From JAVJUS01 sp040220455 (GTDB lineage Bacteria > Pseudomonadota > Alphaproteobacteria > DSM-16000 > Inquilinaceae), in assembly GCA_040220455.1 (NCBI GenBank), contig JAVJUS010000039.1:1-14301 (forward strand): a stretch of 14,301 nt of DNA, written 5' to 3'. The position numbers were made by a program, and so were the translations under genes. A model generated the notes under the pieces. That model was not told where the DNA came from and ran no database searches. It saw only the letters and a program-made list of their open reading frames with translations. Positions 8,056-14,301 of the stretch are shown one piece after another (within the stretch, counting starts at the first letter, position 1; the number at the start of each line of letters is the position of its first letter).

Positions 8056-8639
8056 CCGCCACCTCCGCCCAGCGTGTCGAGGCCGCCGCGGCGCGGCCGG
8101 AAAAAGACGCGATTGTAGAGCGGCTCCTCGCTGTCGAGCATCGGCACGAGGAGCGGATCGAAGTCGTACTTCACCTCGGCGACGACAACGACCTCGCCGT
8201 CGTTGATGACGAGCCCGTCGGGCGGTGATATCTGCTGGCCGGCGCTGCCGATCTCGCTGGCCGCCGCAAGGCCGCCGGCCCCGCTGCGCTGCCAGGCGAC
8301 GATCACGTCGCCGTCGCTGTCGGTGGTCAGGCCCGAGAGGATGACGATGCCCCGCGTCGCCATGTCGAAGGGCGTGGCGACATGGGACACGGCGAAGAAC
8401 ATGTCGGTGATCTCGTCCTCGGTCCAGCTCGCATGCCGGGTCATCAGGTCGGCGACCGTCACCGTCGTGCGCTGCAGCTTCTGGTGCAGGAGAACGTAGC
8501 GCGAGAGCTCGACGCAGCCGAGGACGAGCAGCGTGAACACCGGCAGCGCGTAGGCCAGCTCGACGATGATCGCGCCGCGCCGGTCGCGCGCCAGGCGCCG
8601 GCCGAGGCCGGCCGCCCGGCGGATCCCCATGATGGTCAT
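8052..8639 (-). CDS. TadE-like minor pilin / Tad pilus assembly protein
   Basis: A 195-residue protein with the TadE-like N-terminus: a basic leader, then RRGAIIVELAYALPVFTLLVLGC (residues ~20-42) as the single membrane helix. The prepilin-type pattern is Gly22, then AIIVE with Glu27 at +5, the expected site for TadV-type cleavage. The periplasmic remainder is acidic to neutral and ends in a glycine run. It should be a pseudopilin or assembly factor of the Flp/Tad pilus. ATG 8639 has AGGAGG on the minus strand (8654-8649) with 9-nt spacing; the second Met (8630) is a less favoured start. It follows another TadE-like gene by 41 nt and overlaps the MarR-family gene by 4 nt. TadE, TadF and TadG cannot be told apart by eye. 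Confidence 0.85.
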   Translation of the reverse strand: MTIMGIRRAAGLGRRLARDRRGAIIVELAYALPVFTLLVLGCVELSRYVLLHQKLQRTTVTVADLMTRHASWTEDEITDMFFAVSHVATPFDMATRGIVILSGLTTDSDGDVIVAWQRSGAGGLAAASEIGSAGQQISPPDGLVINDGEVVVVAEVKYDFDPLLVPMLDSEEPLYNRVFFRPRRGGLDTLGGGGG

Positions 8640-8660
8640 GACCGCGGACCTCCTGTCCTC

Positions 8661-8682
8661 GGGCCGCCTGGCAAGGCGGCCT
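8661..8682 (-). promoter_or_regulatory. Hairpin between the two TadE-like genes
   Basis: GGCCGCCT (8662-8669) and AGGCGGCC (8674-8681) form a perfect 8-bp stem with a 4-nt loop. On the minus strand it begins within the stop codon of the upstream pilin gene and ends 7 nt before the AGGAGG of the downstream one. The placement suggests an attenuator or processing stem that sets different expression of the two minor pilins. The lack of a T-run argues against full termination. Confidence 0.5.
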
Positions 8683-9316
8683 ACTCGTCGATGCCCAGAT
8701 CGGCGGCGTCGAATGGTTCGTTGCGCACGGCGATGCTGGCTTCCAGGGGCATGATGCCGCTTTCGCCGATGATGTCGCCCATGAGCGGCGTCAGCATCTG
8801 CCAGTCGACCGCGATCTCGTAGAGGACGATGTCCTCGCCGCCGCCGGCCCCGGGCGTGCCGGCGTCGCCGTCACGCGTGCCGTTGCCGTTGAAGTCGGTG
8901 AAGGCCTCGCCGCTGTCCCACTCCCCGTTGCCGTTGTCGTCCTCGAAGGGCTCGCCTCCGCTGATCGACTGGAAGGTCGGGAAGCTCGTCACCGTGACGT
9001 CGCTGTCCTCGATCGTGACCAGGCCCAGGGTGTTGTCGCGCACGATCTCCAGGATCTGCGCCTCGCGGCTGCCGCCGCCCGGATCCTGGCCGGTGAAGCC
9101 GAAGCGCGAAGCCTCGCGCAGGCTGGCCTCCATCATGATCGACACGAACCCCACCAGCGCCATCTCGAGCACGCCGACCAGGATCAGGACCAGGATCGGC
9201 GCCGCAAGTGCGAACTCGACCATCGCCGCGCCCGACCGGTCGCCCGACAGGACGCGCAGCCGCCGGCGGATCAAATCTTCGACCCCGACGGCACGAGAAG
9301 AAGGATATGTCGTCAT
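8681..9316 (-). CDS. TadE-like minor pilin with calcium-loop-like insert
   Basis: A 211-residue TadE-family protein, first gene of the minus-strand pilin operon. The N-terminus shows the family motif SGAAMVEFALAAPILVLILVG: Gly29, then AAMVE with Glu34 at +5, followed by one membrane helix (~31-58). The periplasmic part has EASLREASRFGFTG (64-76) and an acidic insert containing two similar loops, DDNGNGEWD (126-134) and DFNGNGTRD (141-149). These look like the DxNxNGxxD calcium-binding loops of EF-hand or thrombospondin-type repeats. The protein probably acts in Flp/Tad pilus assembly at the inner membrane and periplasm. ATG 9316 is the only plausible start before the conserved region, but no Shine-Dalgarno is visible, so the start is less certain. 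It diverges from a tadD-like gene across an 86-nt AT-rich gap. Confidence 0.85.
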   Translation of the reverse strand: MTTYPSSRAVGVEDLIRRRLRVLSGDRSGAAMVEFALAAPILVLILVGVLEMALVGFVSIMMEASLREASRFGFTGQDPGGGSREAQILEIVRDNTLGLVTIEDSDVTVTSFPTFQSISGGEPFEDDNGNGEWDSGEAFTDFNGNGTRDGDAGTPGAGGGEDIVLYEIAVDWQMLTPLMGDIIGESGIMPLEASIAVRNEPFDAADLGIDE

Positions 9317-9352
9317 TGGTTTAGATTTCAGTAATTAGTGGCTGCCAGAGTG

Positions 9353-9360
9353 TTAACCAT
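9353..9360. promoter_or_regulatory. CtrA half-site-like motif (TTAACCAT)
   Basis: TTAACCAT matches the half-site form I recall for the alphaproteobacterial cell-cycle regulator CtrA. It sits in the AT-rich divergent region between a tadE-like gene and tadD. Tad pilus and motility genes belong to the CtrA regulon in several alphaproteobacteria. An 8-mer match alone is weak; the genomic context gives it some weight. Confidence 0.4.
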
Positions 9361-9384
9361 CGCGAGGACATGGACCCTCAACCG

Positions 9385-9399
9385 CTAAGGAGCCGTTAA
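9385..9399 (+). promoter_or_regulatory. CtrA-like full site (CTAA-N7-TTAA) over the tadD ribosome binding site
   Basis: CTAA at 9385-9388 and TTAA at 9396-9399 are separated by exactly 7 nt. This differs from the CtrA consensus TTAA-N7-TTAA at one base. The 7-nt spacer contains the GGAG of the tadD Shine-Dalgarno (AAGGAG, 9387-9392), so bound protein would block a start site here rather than activate it. Alternatively the match is incidental. Confidence 0.35.
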
Positions 9400-9402
9400 T
9401 CC

Positions 9403-10254
9403 ATGAAGACCCGCACGATGGTGATGCGGACGGTGGCACCGGTACTCGCCACGCTTGCGCTGGGGGCCTGCGCGACGGATCAGGCCGCCGTCGAGGAAGT
9501 CCTCGACCCGCGCAAGCCGGAACTCACCGATTCCGCGCACGCCCCGACGCTGGTGCGTCTGGGCGACTACACGATGGCCCGCGGCGACACGGCCTCGGCC
9601 GTCACGATGTACCGCAAGGCGCACGAGACCGACCCCGGCGACCCGGAGCCGCTGATCCGTCTGGGCAAGGCGCTGGCGCGGCTCGGCTCCTACGAGGAGG
9701 CGGCGGGCGCCTACCGCAGTGCCCTGTCGCTGACCCCGGGTGACGAGGATGCCTTGCGCGGCATGGCCAACGCGGAGATCGCGCTGGGCCGGCCGCAGGA
9801 GGCGCTGCCCTCCCTGGAGCGCGCCGTCGAGCGGGCCGACCGGGACCCCGAGGTCCGGATCGATCCGCTGCTGCGCAACAGCTACGGCGTCGCACTCGAC
9901 CATCTGGGCCGGCATGGCGAGGCCCAGGAGCAGTACCGCCGAGCCCTGACCTCCCGGCCCAACGACCTCGACCTGCGGACCAACCTGGCGCTCTCCCAGG
10001 CGCTGGAAGGCCGCTTCGACCAGGCCGTGGCCGGCATGCGCGAGGTCGCGACGGCCCCGGGCGCGACACCGAAGCACCGCCAGAACCTGGCGCTGGTTCT
10101 CGGCCTCGCGGGGCGCACCGACCAGGCCGCGGAGGTCGCCCGCGTCGACGCCGACGACGCCACGGTCAACCGCAACCTGGCCTTCTTCGCCGACCTGCGC
10201 GAGATCCCGGACAGCGGACGGCGGGCGGCCGCGATCGGCGAGGGCGTCCTCTAG
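9403..10254 (+). CDS. TadD-like TPR lipoprotein of the Tad pilus system
   Basis: A 283-residue predicted outer-membrane lipoprotein. The N-terminus has a basic start, a hydrophobic core and the lipobox LGAC with Cys23. Residues ~49-250 are tandem TPR helices (for example GDTASAVTMYRKAHETDPGDPEPLIRLGKAL; GSYEEAAGAYRSALSLTPGDEDAL; GRHGEAQEQYRRALTSRPNDLDLRTNLAL). Length, lipobox and repeats fit TadD, the pilotin-like factor for assembly of the RcpA/CpaC secretin. AAGGAG (9387-9392) lies 10 nt before ATG 9403. It is transcribed away from the TadE-like operon and towards the cpaF-tadB-tadC cluster, with which it converges. A strong terminator follows. A generic TPR lipoprotein is possible on sequence alone; the neighbourhood makes TadD likely. 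Confidence 0.85.
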   Translation: MKTRTMVMRTVAPVLATLALGACATDQAAVEEVLDPRKPELTDSAHAPTLVRLGDYTMARGDTASAVTMYRKAHETDPGDPEPLIRLGKALARLGSYEEAAGAYRSALSLTPGDEDALRGMANAEIALGRPQEALPSLERAVERADRDPEVRIDPLLRNSYGVALDHLGRHGEAQEQYRRALTSRPNDLDLRTNLALSQALEGRFDQAVAGMREVATAPGATPKHRQNLALVLGLAGRTDQAAEVARVDADDATVNRNLAFFADLREIPDSGRRAAAIGEGVL

Positions 10255-10311
10255 GACGCCCCACCGGCCGACCCGGGCCCGCGTCCTCGCATCCGCGGCC
10301 CCCGAACGCAC

Positions 10312-10344
10312 GAACGGACCGCCCCCGACGGGGCGGTCCGTTTC
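10312..10344 (+). terminator. Strong intrinsic terminator after tadD
   Basis: ACGGACCGCCCC (10314-10325) pairs perfectly with GGGGCGGTCCGT (10330-10341) around a CGAC loop, with an added A-T pair and a G-T pair outside. The run TTTC follows. It lies about 60 nt after the tadD stop and between convergent operons, so it may also block read-through arriving from the minus strand. Confidence 0.8.
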
Positions 10345-10390
10345 GTATGCGCGGGCAGCGACGCGGGCGGACATGGGGACTCCCCGGTGC

Positions 10391-10406
10391 TAGGGCAACT
10401 TCCCTA
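10391..10406. repeat. Short inverted repeat in the convergent intergenic gap
   Basis: TAGGG (10391-10395) and CCCTA (10402-10406) form a 5-bp inverted repeat with a 6-nt spacer. It lies 12 nt from the larger palindrome at 10419-10460 and may be part of the same repeat unit. No function is evident. Confidence 0.3.
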
Positions 10407-10418
10407 TCTTCAACAACT

Positions 10419-10460
10419 TAGAGCGTCCTATCTGCGCCCGTTCGGGCGCAGGATGCTCTA
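10419..10460. repeat. 42-bp palindrome overlapping the tadC stop; repeat element and/or terminator
   Basis: Outer arms TAGAGC (10419-10424) and GCTCTA (10455-10460) enclose a G-T pair, TCCT/AGGA, a small ATCT bulge, and an inner GCGCCCG (10434-10440)/CGGGCGC (10443-10449) stem. On the minus strand the right arm starts exactly at the tadC stop codon, so a transcript of the cpaF-tadB-tadC operon would fold here at its end. No good T-run follows on the minus strand. The form resembles dispersed palindromic repeats of alphaproteobacteria; this is not tested. Confidence 0.55.
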
Positions 10461-11429
10461 GACGGCCGACAGCGTGTCCATGATGCGCAGGATGGCCGGG
10501 CCGATCAGCACGACGAACAGCGGCGGCAGGATGAAGACGATCATCGGCACCGTCATGATCGCCGGCAGGCGGGCGGCCTTCTCCTCGGCCCTCATCAGGC
10601 GCTCGTTGCGCAGCTCGGCCGACAGGACGCGCAGGGACTGCGACAGCGGCGTGCCGTACTTCTCGGTCTGCAGCAGCGTGTTGACCATGCCGCGCAGGCC
10701 CGGAAGGTCGGTGCGCTTGGCGAGGTTGGTCAAGGCCATCCGACGCTCGGGCAGGAAGCCCAGCTCCACGCCGGTCAGGGCGAGCTCGTCGGCGAGCTCG
10801 GGATGGGTCCGGCCCAGCTCGCGCGCGACCCGGTGCAGGATCGCGTCGAGGCCGAGGCCCGCCTCGGCGCAGATGACCATGAGATCGAGGCCGTCCGGCA
10901 GCGACTTGCGCAGCTTGTCGCGGCGCTTGTCGGCCTCGTTCTTGACGTAGAGTTCCGGCAGGTAGAGCCCGGCCACGCCGGCGGCGATCGTCAGCCCCAG
11001 CAGGTGCATGCGCGGCTGGTCGAGGATCTGCATGCCGAACAGCAGCAGCGCGGCGACCGCGGCGGCGACGAACGGCATCACCACCTTGGCGAAGAGATAG
11101 GCGATCGTGGCGTCCTGGGAGCGCCAGCCGGCGCGCGCCAGCTTCTGGGCGATACGGTCGGCCTGGTTCGACTTCAGCAGGTTGAAGCGCTTGACCACCT
11201 GGCGCATCAGGCTGACGCCGCGCATCGATTCCCGCCGGCGCGGCGTCACCGCCGCGGCCTTCAGGCGCGTGCGCCGCTCCGCCAGGGACCGGGCCTTGGC
11301 GGCCAGGGGATCGCGCTCGACCAGGGCGAGCCACATGGCGATGATGACCATGACGGCCGACAGCCCGGCGGCCAGGGCGATCAGATCCTCCGGCGCCATG
11401 CCGAAGGGAAGTGCGTCGAGCGTGATCAT
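10458..11429 (-). CDS. tadC: TadC, inner-membrane platform protein of the Tad pilus
   Basis: A 323-residue polytopic protein of the type II secretion F (GspF-like) family. With TadB it forms the inner-membrane platform on which the CpaF ATPase works to assemble Flp pili. Membrane helices are visible at ~14-36, 115-133, 144-160 and 290-312. The T2SSF domain includes LPDGLDLMVICAEAGLGLDAIL (177-198), GTPLSQSLRVLSAELRNERLMRAEEKAARLP (259-289) and the C-terminal PMIVFILPPLFVVLIGPAIL. The start is ATG 11429, which overlaps the tadB stop as ATGA; the open frame extends further upstream, but that part lies inside tadB and is not conserved. The order tadB-tadC and the 4-nt overlap are typical of tad loci. 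The stop codon lies in a palindromic element. Confidence 0.93.
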   Translation of the reverse strand: MITLDALPFGMAPEDLIALAAGLSAVMVIIAMWLALVERDPLAAKARSLAERRTRLKAAAVTPRRRESMRGVSLMRQVVKRFNLLKSNQADRIAQKLARAGWRSQDATIAYLFAKVVMPFVAAAVAALLLFGMQILDQPRMHLLGLTIAAGVAGLYLPELYVKNEADKRRDKLRKSLPDGLDLMVICAEAGLGLDAILHRVARELGRTHPELADELALTGVELGFLPERRMALTNLAKRTDLPGLRGMVNTLLQTEKYGTPLSQSLRVLSAELRNERLMRAEEKAARLPAIMTVPMIVFILPPLFVVLIGPAILRIMDTLSAV

Positions 11430-12442
11430 ATCTCGAACCTGACCATCTTCCACATGACGGCGGCGCCGATCGCCATCCACAGTCCGCCGGCGACCAGCAT
11501 CGACAGGCCGCGCGGGTCGGACAGCAGCGTCTGGGTGTATTCGGGGTTGATGCCGCGGATCAGCGCGAACATCAGGAACGGCAACGCGCCGATGATCATC
11601 GCGCTGGCTCGCGCCTCCGACGACAGCGCCTTGACCTTGAGCTTGGCCTGGCGGCGCTTGCGCAGGATGTCGGCGAGGTTCTCCAGCGTCTCGGCCAGGT
11701 TGCCGCCCGTCTCGCGCTGGACGGAGATGCTCACGACGAAGAAGCGGAACTCGGGCACGCCGATCCGCTCGGAGGCGAGCCACAGGCTCTCCTCCATCGT
11801 GTTGCCGAGATGGATGTAGTCGATGATCTGCTGGAACTCGCCGCCGACCGGGTCCTCGATCTCCTTGGCCACGACGCGCATGCTCTCGGTCACGGGCAGG
11901 CCGGACTTGAGGCCGCGGACGACGAGGTCGAGCGCCTCGGGAAACATCGACAGGAACTTCTGCTGGCGCCGGCGGATCAGGAAGCCGATGACGAAATGCG
12001 GCAGGCCCAGCCCGGCCGGCACCGCCAGCAGGCCCGACAGCATCGGCGGCAGGCCCGCGTATTCCCAGAGCAGGCCGAAGACCCCGAGCAGCGCGACGCC
12101 GGTGGCGAGCAGGTAGTTGCCGAGCGAGACGCCGAGCCCGGTGCGCATCAGGCGCTTGCGCATCATCTCGGGCTTCGGGACATATTTCTTGATCGCGGCG
12201 TCGAGGATGCGGAAGCCGCTGTCGGTGGTCGACCGGCGCAGGCTGACCTGGGAGGCCGCCGCTCGTGCCGGCCCCTCGCTCTCGCCCCGGCCGCGCCGGG
12301 AGACGGCGCGCACGCGCCGGGCCCGGCGCTCGTCGCCGCCGACAACGGCGGATACGGCGTAGCCGGCCAGCAGCATCGCGAGCATGACGCCGGCGGCGAG
12401 TACGATCACCGGCGTGGGCAGGCCGAACAGTTCCCCGGACAT
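11426..12442 (-). CDS. tadB: TadB, inner-membrane platform protein of the Tad pilus
   Basis: A 338-residue GspF-type platform protein, partner of TadC. Helices are seen at ~10-34, 108-126, 133-155, 281-298 and 313-331. The T2SSF domain carries FPEALDLVVRGLKSGLPVTESM (167-188), EFRFFVVSISVQRETGGNLAETLENLADILRKRR (231-264) and KALSSEARASAMIIGALPF (271-289). All are hallmarks of TadB. The start is ATG 12442, overlapping the cpaF stop as TGATG. GGAGGT on the minus strand (12454-12449) lies 6 nt upstream, inside the end of cpaF, so translation is coupled. The basic, Ser/Gly/Arg-rich loop at ~37-72 between the first helix and the conserved region is likely cytoplasmic. Confidence 0.93.
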   Translation of the reverse strand: MSGELFGLPTPVIVLAAGVMLAMLLAGYAVSAVVGGDERRARRVRAVSRRGRGESEGPARAAASQVSLRRSTTDSGFRILDAAIKKYVPKPEMMRKRLMRTGLGVSLGNYLLATGVALLGVFGLLWEYAGLPPMLSGLLAVPAGLGLPHFVIGFLIRRRQQKFLSMFPEALDLVVRGLKSGLPVTESMRVVAKEIEDPVGGEFQQIIDYIHLGNTMEESLWLASERIGVPEFRFFVVSISVQRETGGNLAETLENLADILRKRRQAKLKVKALSSEARASAMIIGALPFLMFALIRGINPEYTQTLLSDPRGLSMLVAGGLWMAIGAAVMWKMVRFEI

Positions 12443-14256
12443 CACATCACCTCCATCAGCGCCTGGCCGAGGCCGAAATACTCGGCCTTGGGCGTGAAGT
12501 GCGGCCTCAGGCCGGAGGACGCGAACTCCCCGATCAGGCGGCCCGAAGCGTCCTCGCCGCGGAAGTTGAAGTTGTAGAGCTCCTGGGTCGTGATGACGTC
12601 GCCTTCCATGCCGACGACCTCGACCACATGGGTGATGCGGCGCTTGCCGTCGCGCATGCGGCTGACCTGGACGATCAGGTCGAGCGCCGAGGCGATCTGG
12701 GTGCGCACCGCCTTGGCCGGCAGGTTGATGCCGGCCATGCCGATCATGTTCTCCAGGCGGGTCAGGGCGTCGCGCGGCCGATTGGCGTGCAGCGTGCACA
12801 TCGAGCCCTCGTGGCCCGTGTTCATCGCCTGGAGCATGTCCACCGCCTCGGGGCCGCGCACCTCGCCCAGGATGATGCGGTCGGGGCGCATGCGCAGGGC
12901 GTTCTTGACCAGATCGCGCATGGCGATCTCGCCCTGCCCCTCCAGGTTGGCGGGCCGGGTCTCCAGCCGCACCACATGGGGCTGCTGGAGCTGCAGCTCG
13001 GCCGCGTCCTCGATGGTGACGATGCGCTCGCCGTGATCGATGAGCTGGGACAGCGCGTTGAGCAGGGTCGTCTTGCCCGAGCCGGTACCGCCGGAGATCA
13101 GGATGTTGAGGCGCGAGCGCGACCCGATCTTGAGCAGCTTGGCCATCGGCGCCGACAGGTTCGACTGGGCCGACATGGTGTCGAGCGTGATCCGCTGGCG
13201 GGAGAACTTGCGGATCGAGATCGACGGGCCGACGATCGCCAGCGGCGGGATGATGACGTTGACGCGGCTGCCGTCGGCCAGGCGCGCGTCGCAGATCGGG
13301 CTCGATTCGTCGACGCGCCGGCCGATGCGGCTGACGATGCGCGTGGCGATGTTCATCACGTGCGCGTCGTTCTGGAAGCGCACGTCGGTCAGCTCGAGCT
13401 TGCCGCCGCGCTCGACATAGACCTGGTTGGCGCCATTCACCATGATGTCGGTGACCTTCTCGTCCTCGAGCAGGGGCTCGAGGGGTCCGAGGCCGACCAT
13501 GTCGTCGACGAGCTGGGCGACCAGCTTGTCGTGCTCGCCCTTGTTGAGCTGGATCTGGAGCTCGCCGCGGATCTCGGCGACCACGCCGCTCAGCTCGCGC
13601 TCGAGCTGGTCCTGGTCGAGCTTGGAGGCGGCGGTGACGTCGATCCGGTCGAGCACGTGCGGCCTGATGCGCCGCTTGGCCTCCTCGATCGTCTGATCGC
13701 GCGGCGTCAGGCCGGAGGCGCGCACCGGCGCCGGCTCGACGCTGAGCAGCTTGTCCGCGTCGGCGCCCGATCGGGTAACGACCTCCCCGGTCGCCGGCGT
13801 ATCGGCCTTGGCCGCCTTCTCCGCCTTGGCAGCGGGATCGGACTTGGACGCCTTCGACGGCGCCTCGGCCCCGGCCGCGGTCTCGTCGGCCGCCGCGGGA
13901 TCGTCGCCCGGAACGGCGGCGTCGCCGTCCGACGCTTCAGCGCTCTCGGCCGCCGGCGCGTCGGCCGCCTCGGAGCGGTCCCCGGCGCTCGCCGCGCGCG
14001 GCTTCAGGATCGTCGTCGGCGCCGCCTCGGGCGCCGGTGCCTGCGTCGCGGCGGCGGCGGCCGCGCTGGCGTCGAAGGCGGCGGCGTCGGCGGAGAGCAG
14101 GTCGTTGATCAGGACCGTGACCAGGTGGCGCTGCTCGAACAGGTCGGGCGGCTCGGGATGCTGGTCGAGGATGGTCATGACCAGGTCGCTGATCCGGCGC
14201 GCGACCTCCTTGCGCGGCAGACGCTGGGCGTCGCCCGGCGTCAGCTTGGCCGTCAC
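12442..14256 (-). CDS. cpaF: CpaF/TadA, secretion ATPase powering Tad pilus assembly (5' end uncertain)
   Basis: Hexameric ATPase of the type II/IV secretion superfamily that drives Flp pilus assembly at the inner membrane. Numbered from GTG 14256, the conserved core spans ~188-604: Walker A GGTGSGKTT (389-397, Lys395), Asp box VTIEDAAELQL (413-423), Walker B RIILGEVRG (460-468, Glu465) and His box GHEGSMCTLHAN (481-492). All are intact. Ahead of the core are an unusual helical segment (~15-57, with RKEVARRISDLV and LVTVLINDLL) and a ~120-residue low-complexity Ala/Asp/Glu/Lys/Pro linker (~60-175). The GTG has only a weak GAAGGG about 12 nt upstream. The frame stays open to 14301, so the real start may be beyond the edge. 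It overlaps tadB by 1 nt. The protein is longer than a typical CpaF because of the N-terminal extension. Confidence 0.92.
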   Translation of the reverse strand: MTAKLTPGDAQRLPRKEVARRISDLVMTILDQHPEPPDLFEQRHLVTVLINDLLSADAAAFDASAAAAAATQAPAPEAAPTTILKPRAASAGDRSEAADAPAAESAEASDGDAAVPGDDPAAADETAAGAEAPSKASKSDPAAKAEKAAKADTPATGEVVTRSGADADKLLSVEPAPVRASGLTPRDQTIEEAKRRIRPHVLDRIDVTAASKLDQDQLERELSGVVAEIRGELQIQLNKGEHDKLVAQLVDDMVGLGPLEPLLEDEKVTDIMVNGANQVYVERGGKLELTDVRFQNDAHVMNIATRIVSRIGRRVDESSPICDARLADGSRVNVIIPPLAIVGPSISIRKFSRQRITLDTMSAQSNLSAPMAKLLKIGSRSRLNILISGGTGSGKTTLLNALSQLIDHGERIVTIEDAAELQLQQPHVVRLETRPANLEGQGEIAMRDLVKNALRMRPDRIILGEVRGPEAVDMLQAMNTGHEGSMCTLHANRPRDALTRLENMIGMAGINLPAKAVRTQIASALDLIVQVSRMRDGKRRITHVVEVVGMEGDVITTQELYNFNFRGEDASGRLIGEFASSGLRPHFTPKAEYFGLGQALMEVM

Positions 14257-14301
14257 GGCCGGCCAGAGCCCTTCGCGGAACGCGGTCAGTCGGGGGCTGG
14301 C

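Noticed and set aside
9829..10374. Long minus-strand frame opposite tadD running into the terminator region
   Set aside because: It is antisense to a lipoprotein gene with clear TPR repeats and a signal sequence, and it crosses the intrinsic terminator; no family features.
11430..11783. Upstream extension of tadC inside tadB
   Set aside because: The extension is in a different frame within a conserved gene; the ATGA overlap and the conserved N-terminus fix the start at 11429.
12443..12799. Upstream extension of tadB inside cpaF
   Set aside because: It is out-of-frame sequence within the conserved CpaF C-terminus; GGAGGT and the TGATG junction fix the start at 12442.

Overview
The window is very GC-rich, with strong G/C preference at third codon positions and long antisense shadow ORFs. 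The gene content points to an alphaproteobacterium, probably of the Rhodospirillales or a related order: a Tad/Cpa pilus locus, an LdtR-type MarR regulator and CtrA-like sites are all typical of that class. A glycine-methylation betaine pathway suggests a marine, halotolerant or halophilic lifestyle. The lineage and lifestyle are inferences, because no rRNA or other taxonomic marker is present.

Region 1 (3-3957, + strand) is one translationally coupled operon: cydD (5' end outside the window), cydC and a small DUF454 (YbaN-like) membrane protein. Each junction is a 4-nt start/stop overlap. CydDC is the heterodimeric ABC transporter needed for cytochrome bd and periplasmic cytochrome assembly. 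No cydAB genes follow within the window.

Region 2 (3958-7290, + strand) is a compatible-solute module. A 312-nt, comparatively AT-rich leader precedes a 551-aa fused glycine/sarcosine plus sarcosine/dimethylglycine N-methyltransferase, which makes glycine betaine from glycine using three SAM. A 101-nt spacer with a long hairpin leads to metK (SAM synthetase). A strong terminator-like hairpin follows. The MetK resembles the enterobacterial-type enzyme more than the one usual in alphaproteobacteria, so it may be a pathway-dedicated copy that travelled with the methyltransferase.

Region 3 (7291-9402) holds an 82-bp imperfect palindromic element and then a minus-strand operon (9316 down to 7486): two TadE-like minor pilins and an LdtR-like MarR regulator that starts inside the stop codon of the second pilin gene. 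The upstream pilin has an insert with two calcium-loop-like DxNGNGxxD motifs.

Region 4 (9340-14301) is the rest of the Tad locus. A tadD-like TPR lipoprotein is transcribed divergently from the pilins, across a short AT-rich region with CtrA-like motifs. It ends at a strong hairpin terminator. Converging on it from the right is the minus-strand cluster cpaF (tadA ATPase), tadB and tadC, with start/stop overlaps, ending in a 42-bp palindrome that supplies the tadC stop codon. The CpaF has an unusual N-terminus: an extra helical segment and an Ala/Asp/Glu/Lys-rich linker ahead of the normal core.

I see no IS element, tRNA, rRNA, CRISPR array or phage gene. The points most worth follow-up are the possible MetK/betaine co-inheritance, the hairpin between the two betaine-module genes, the regulator coupled to the pilins, the CpaF N-terminus, and two palindromic intergenic elements.
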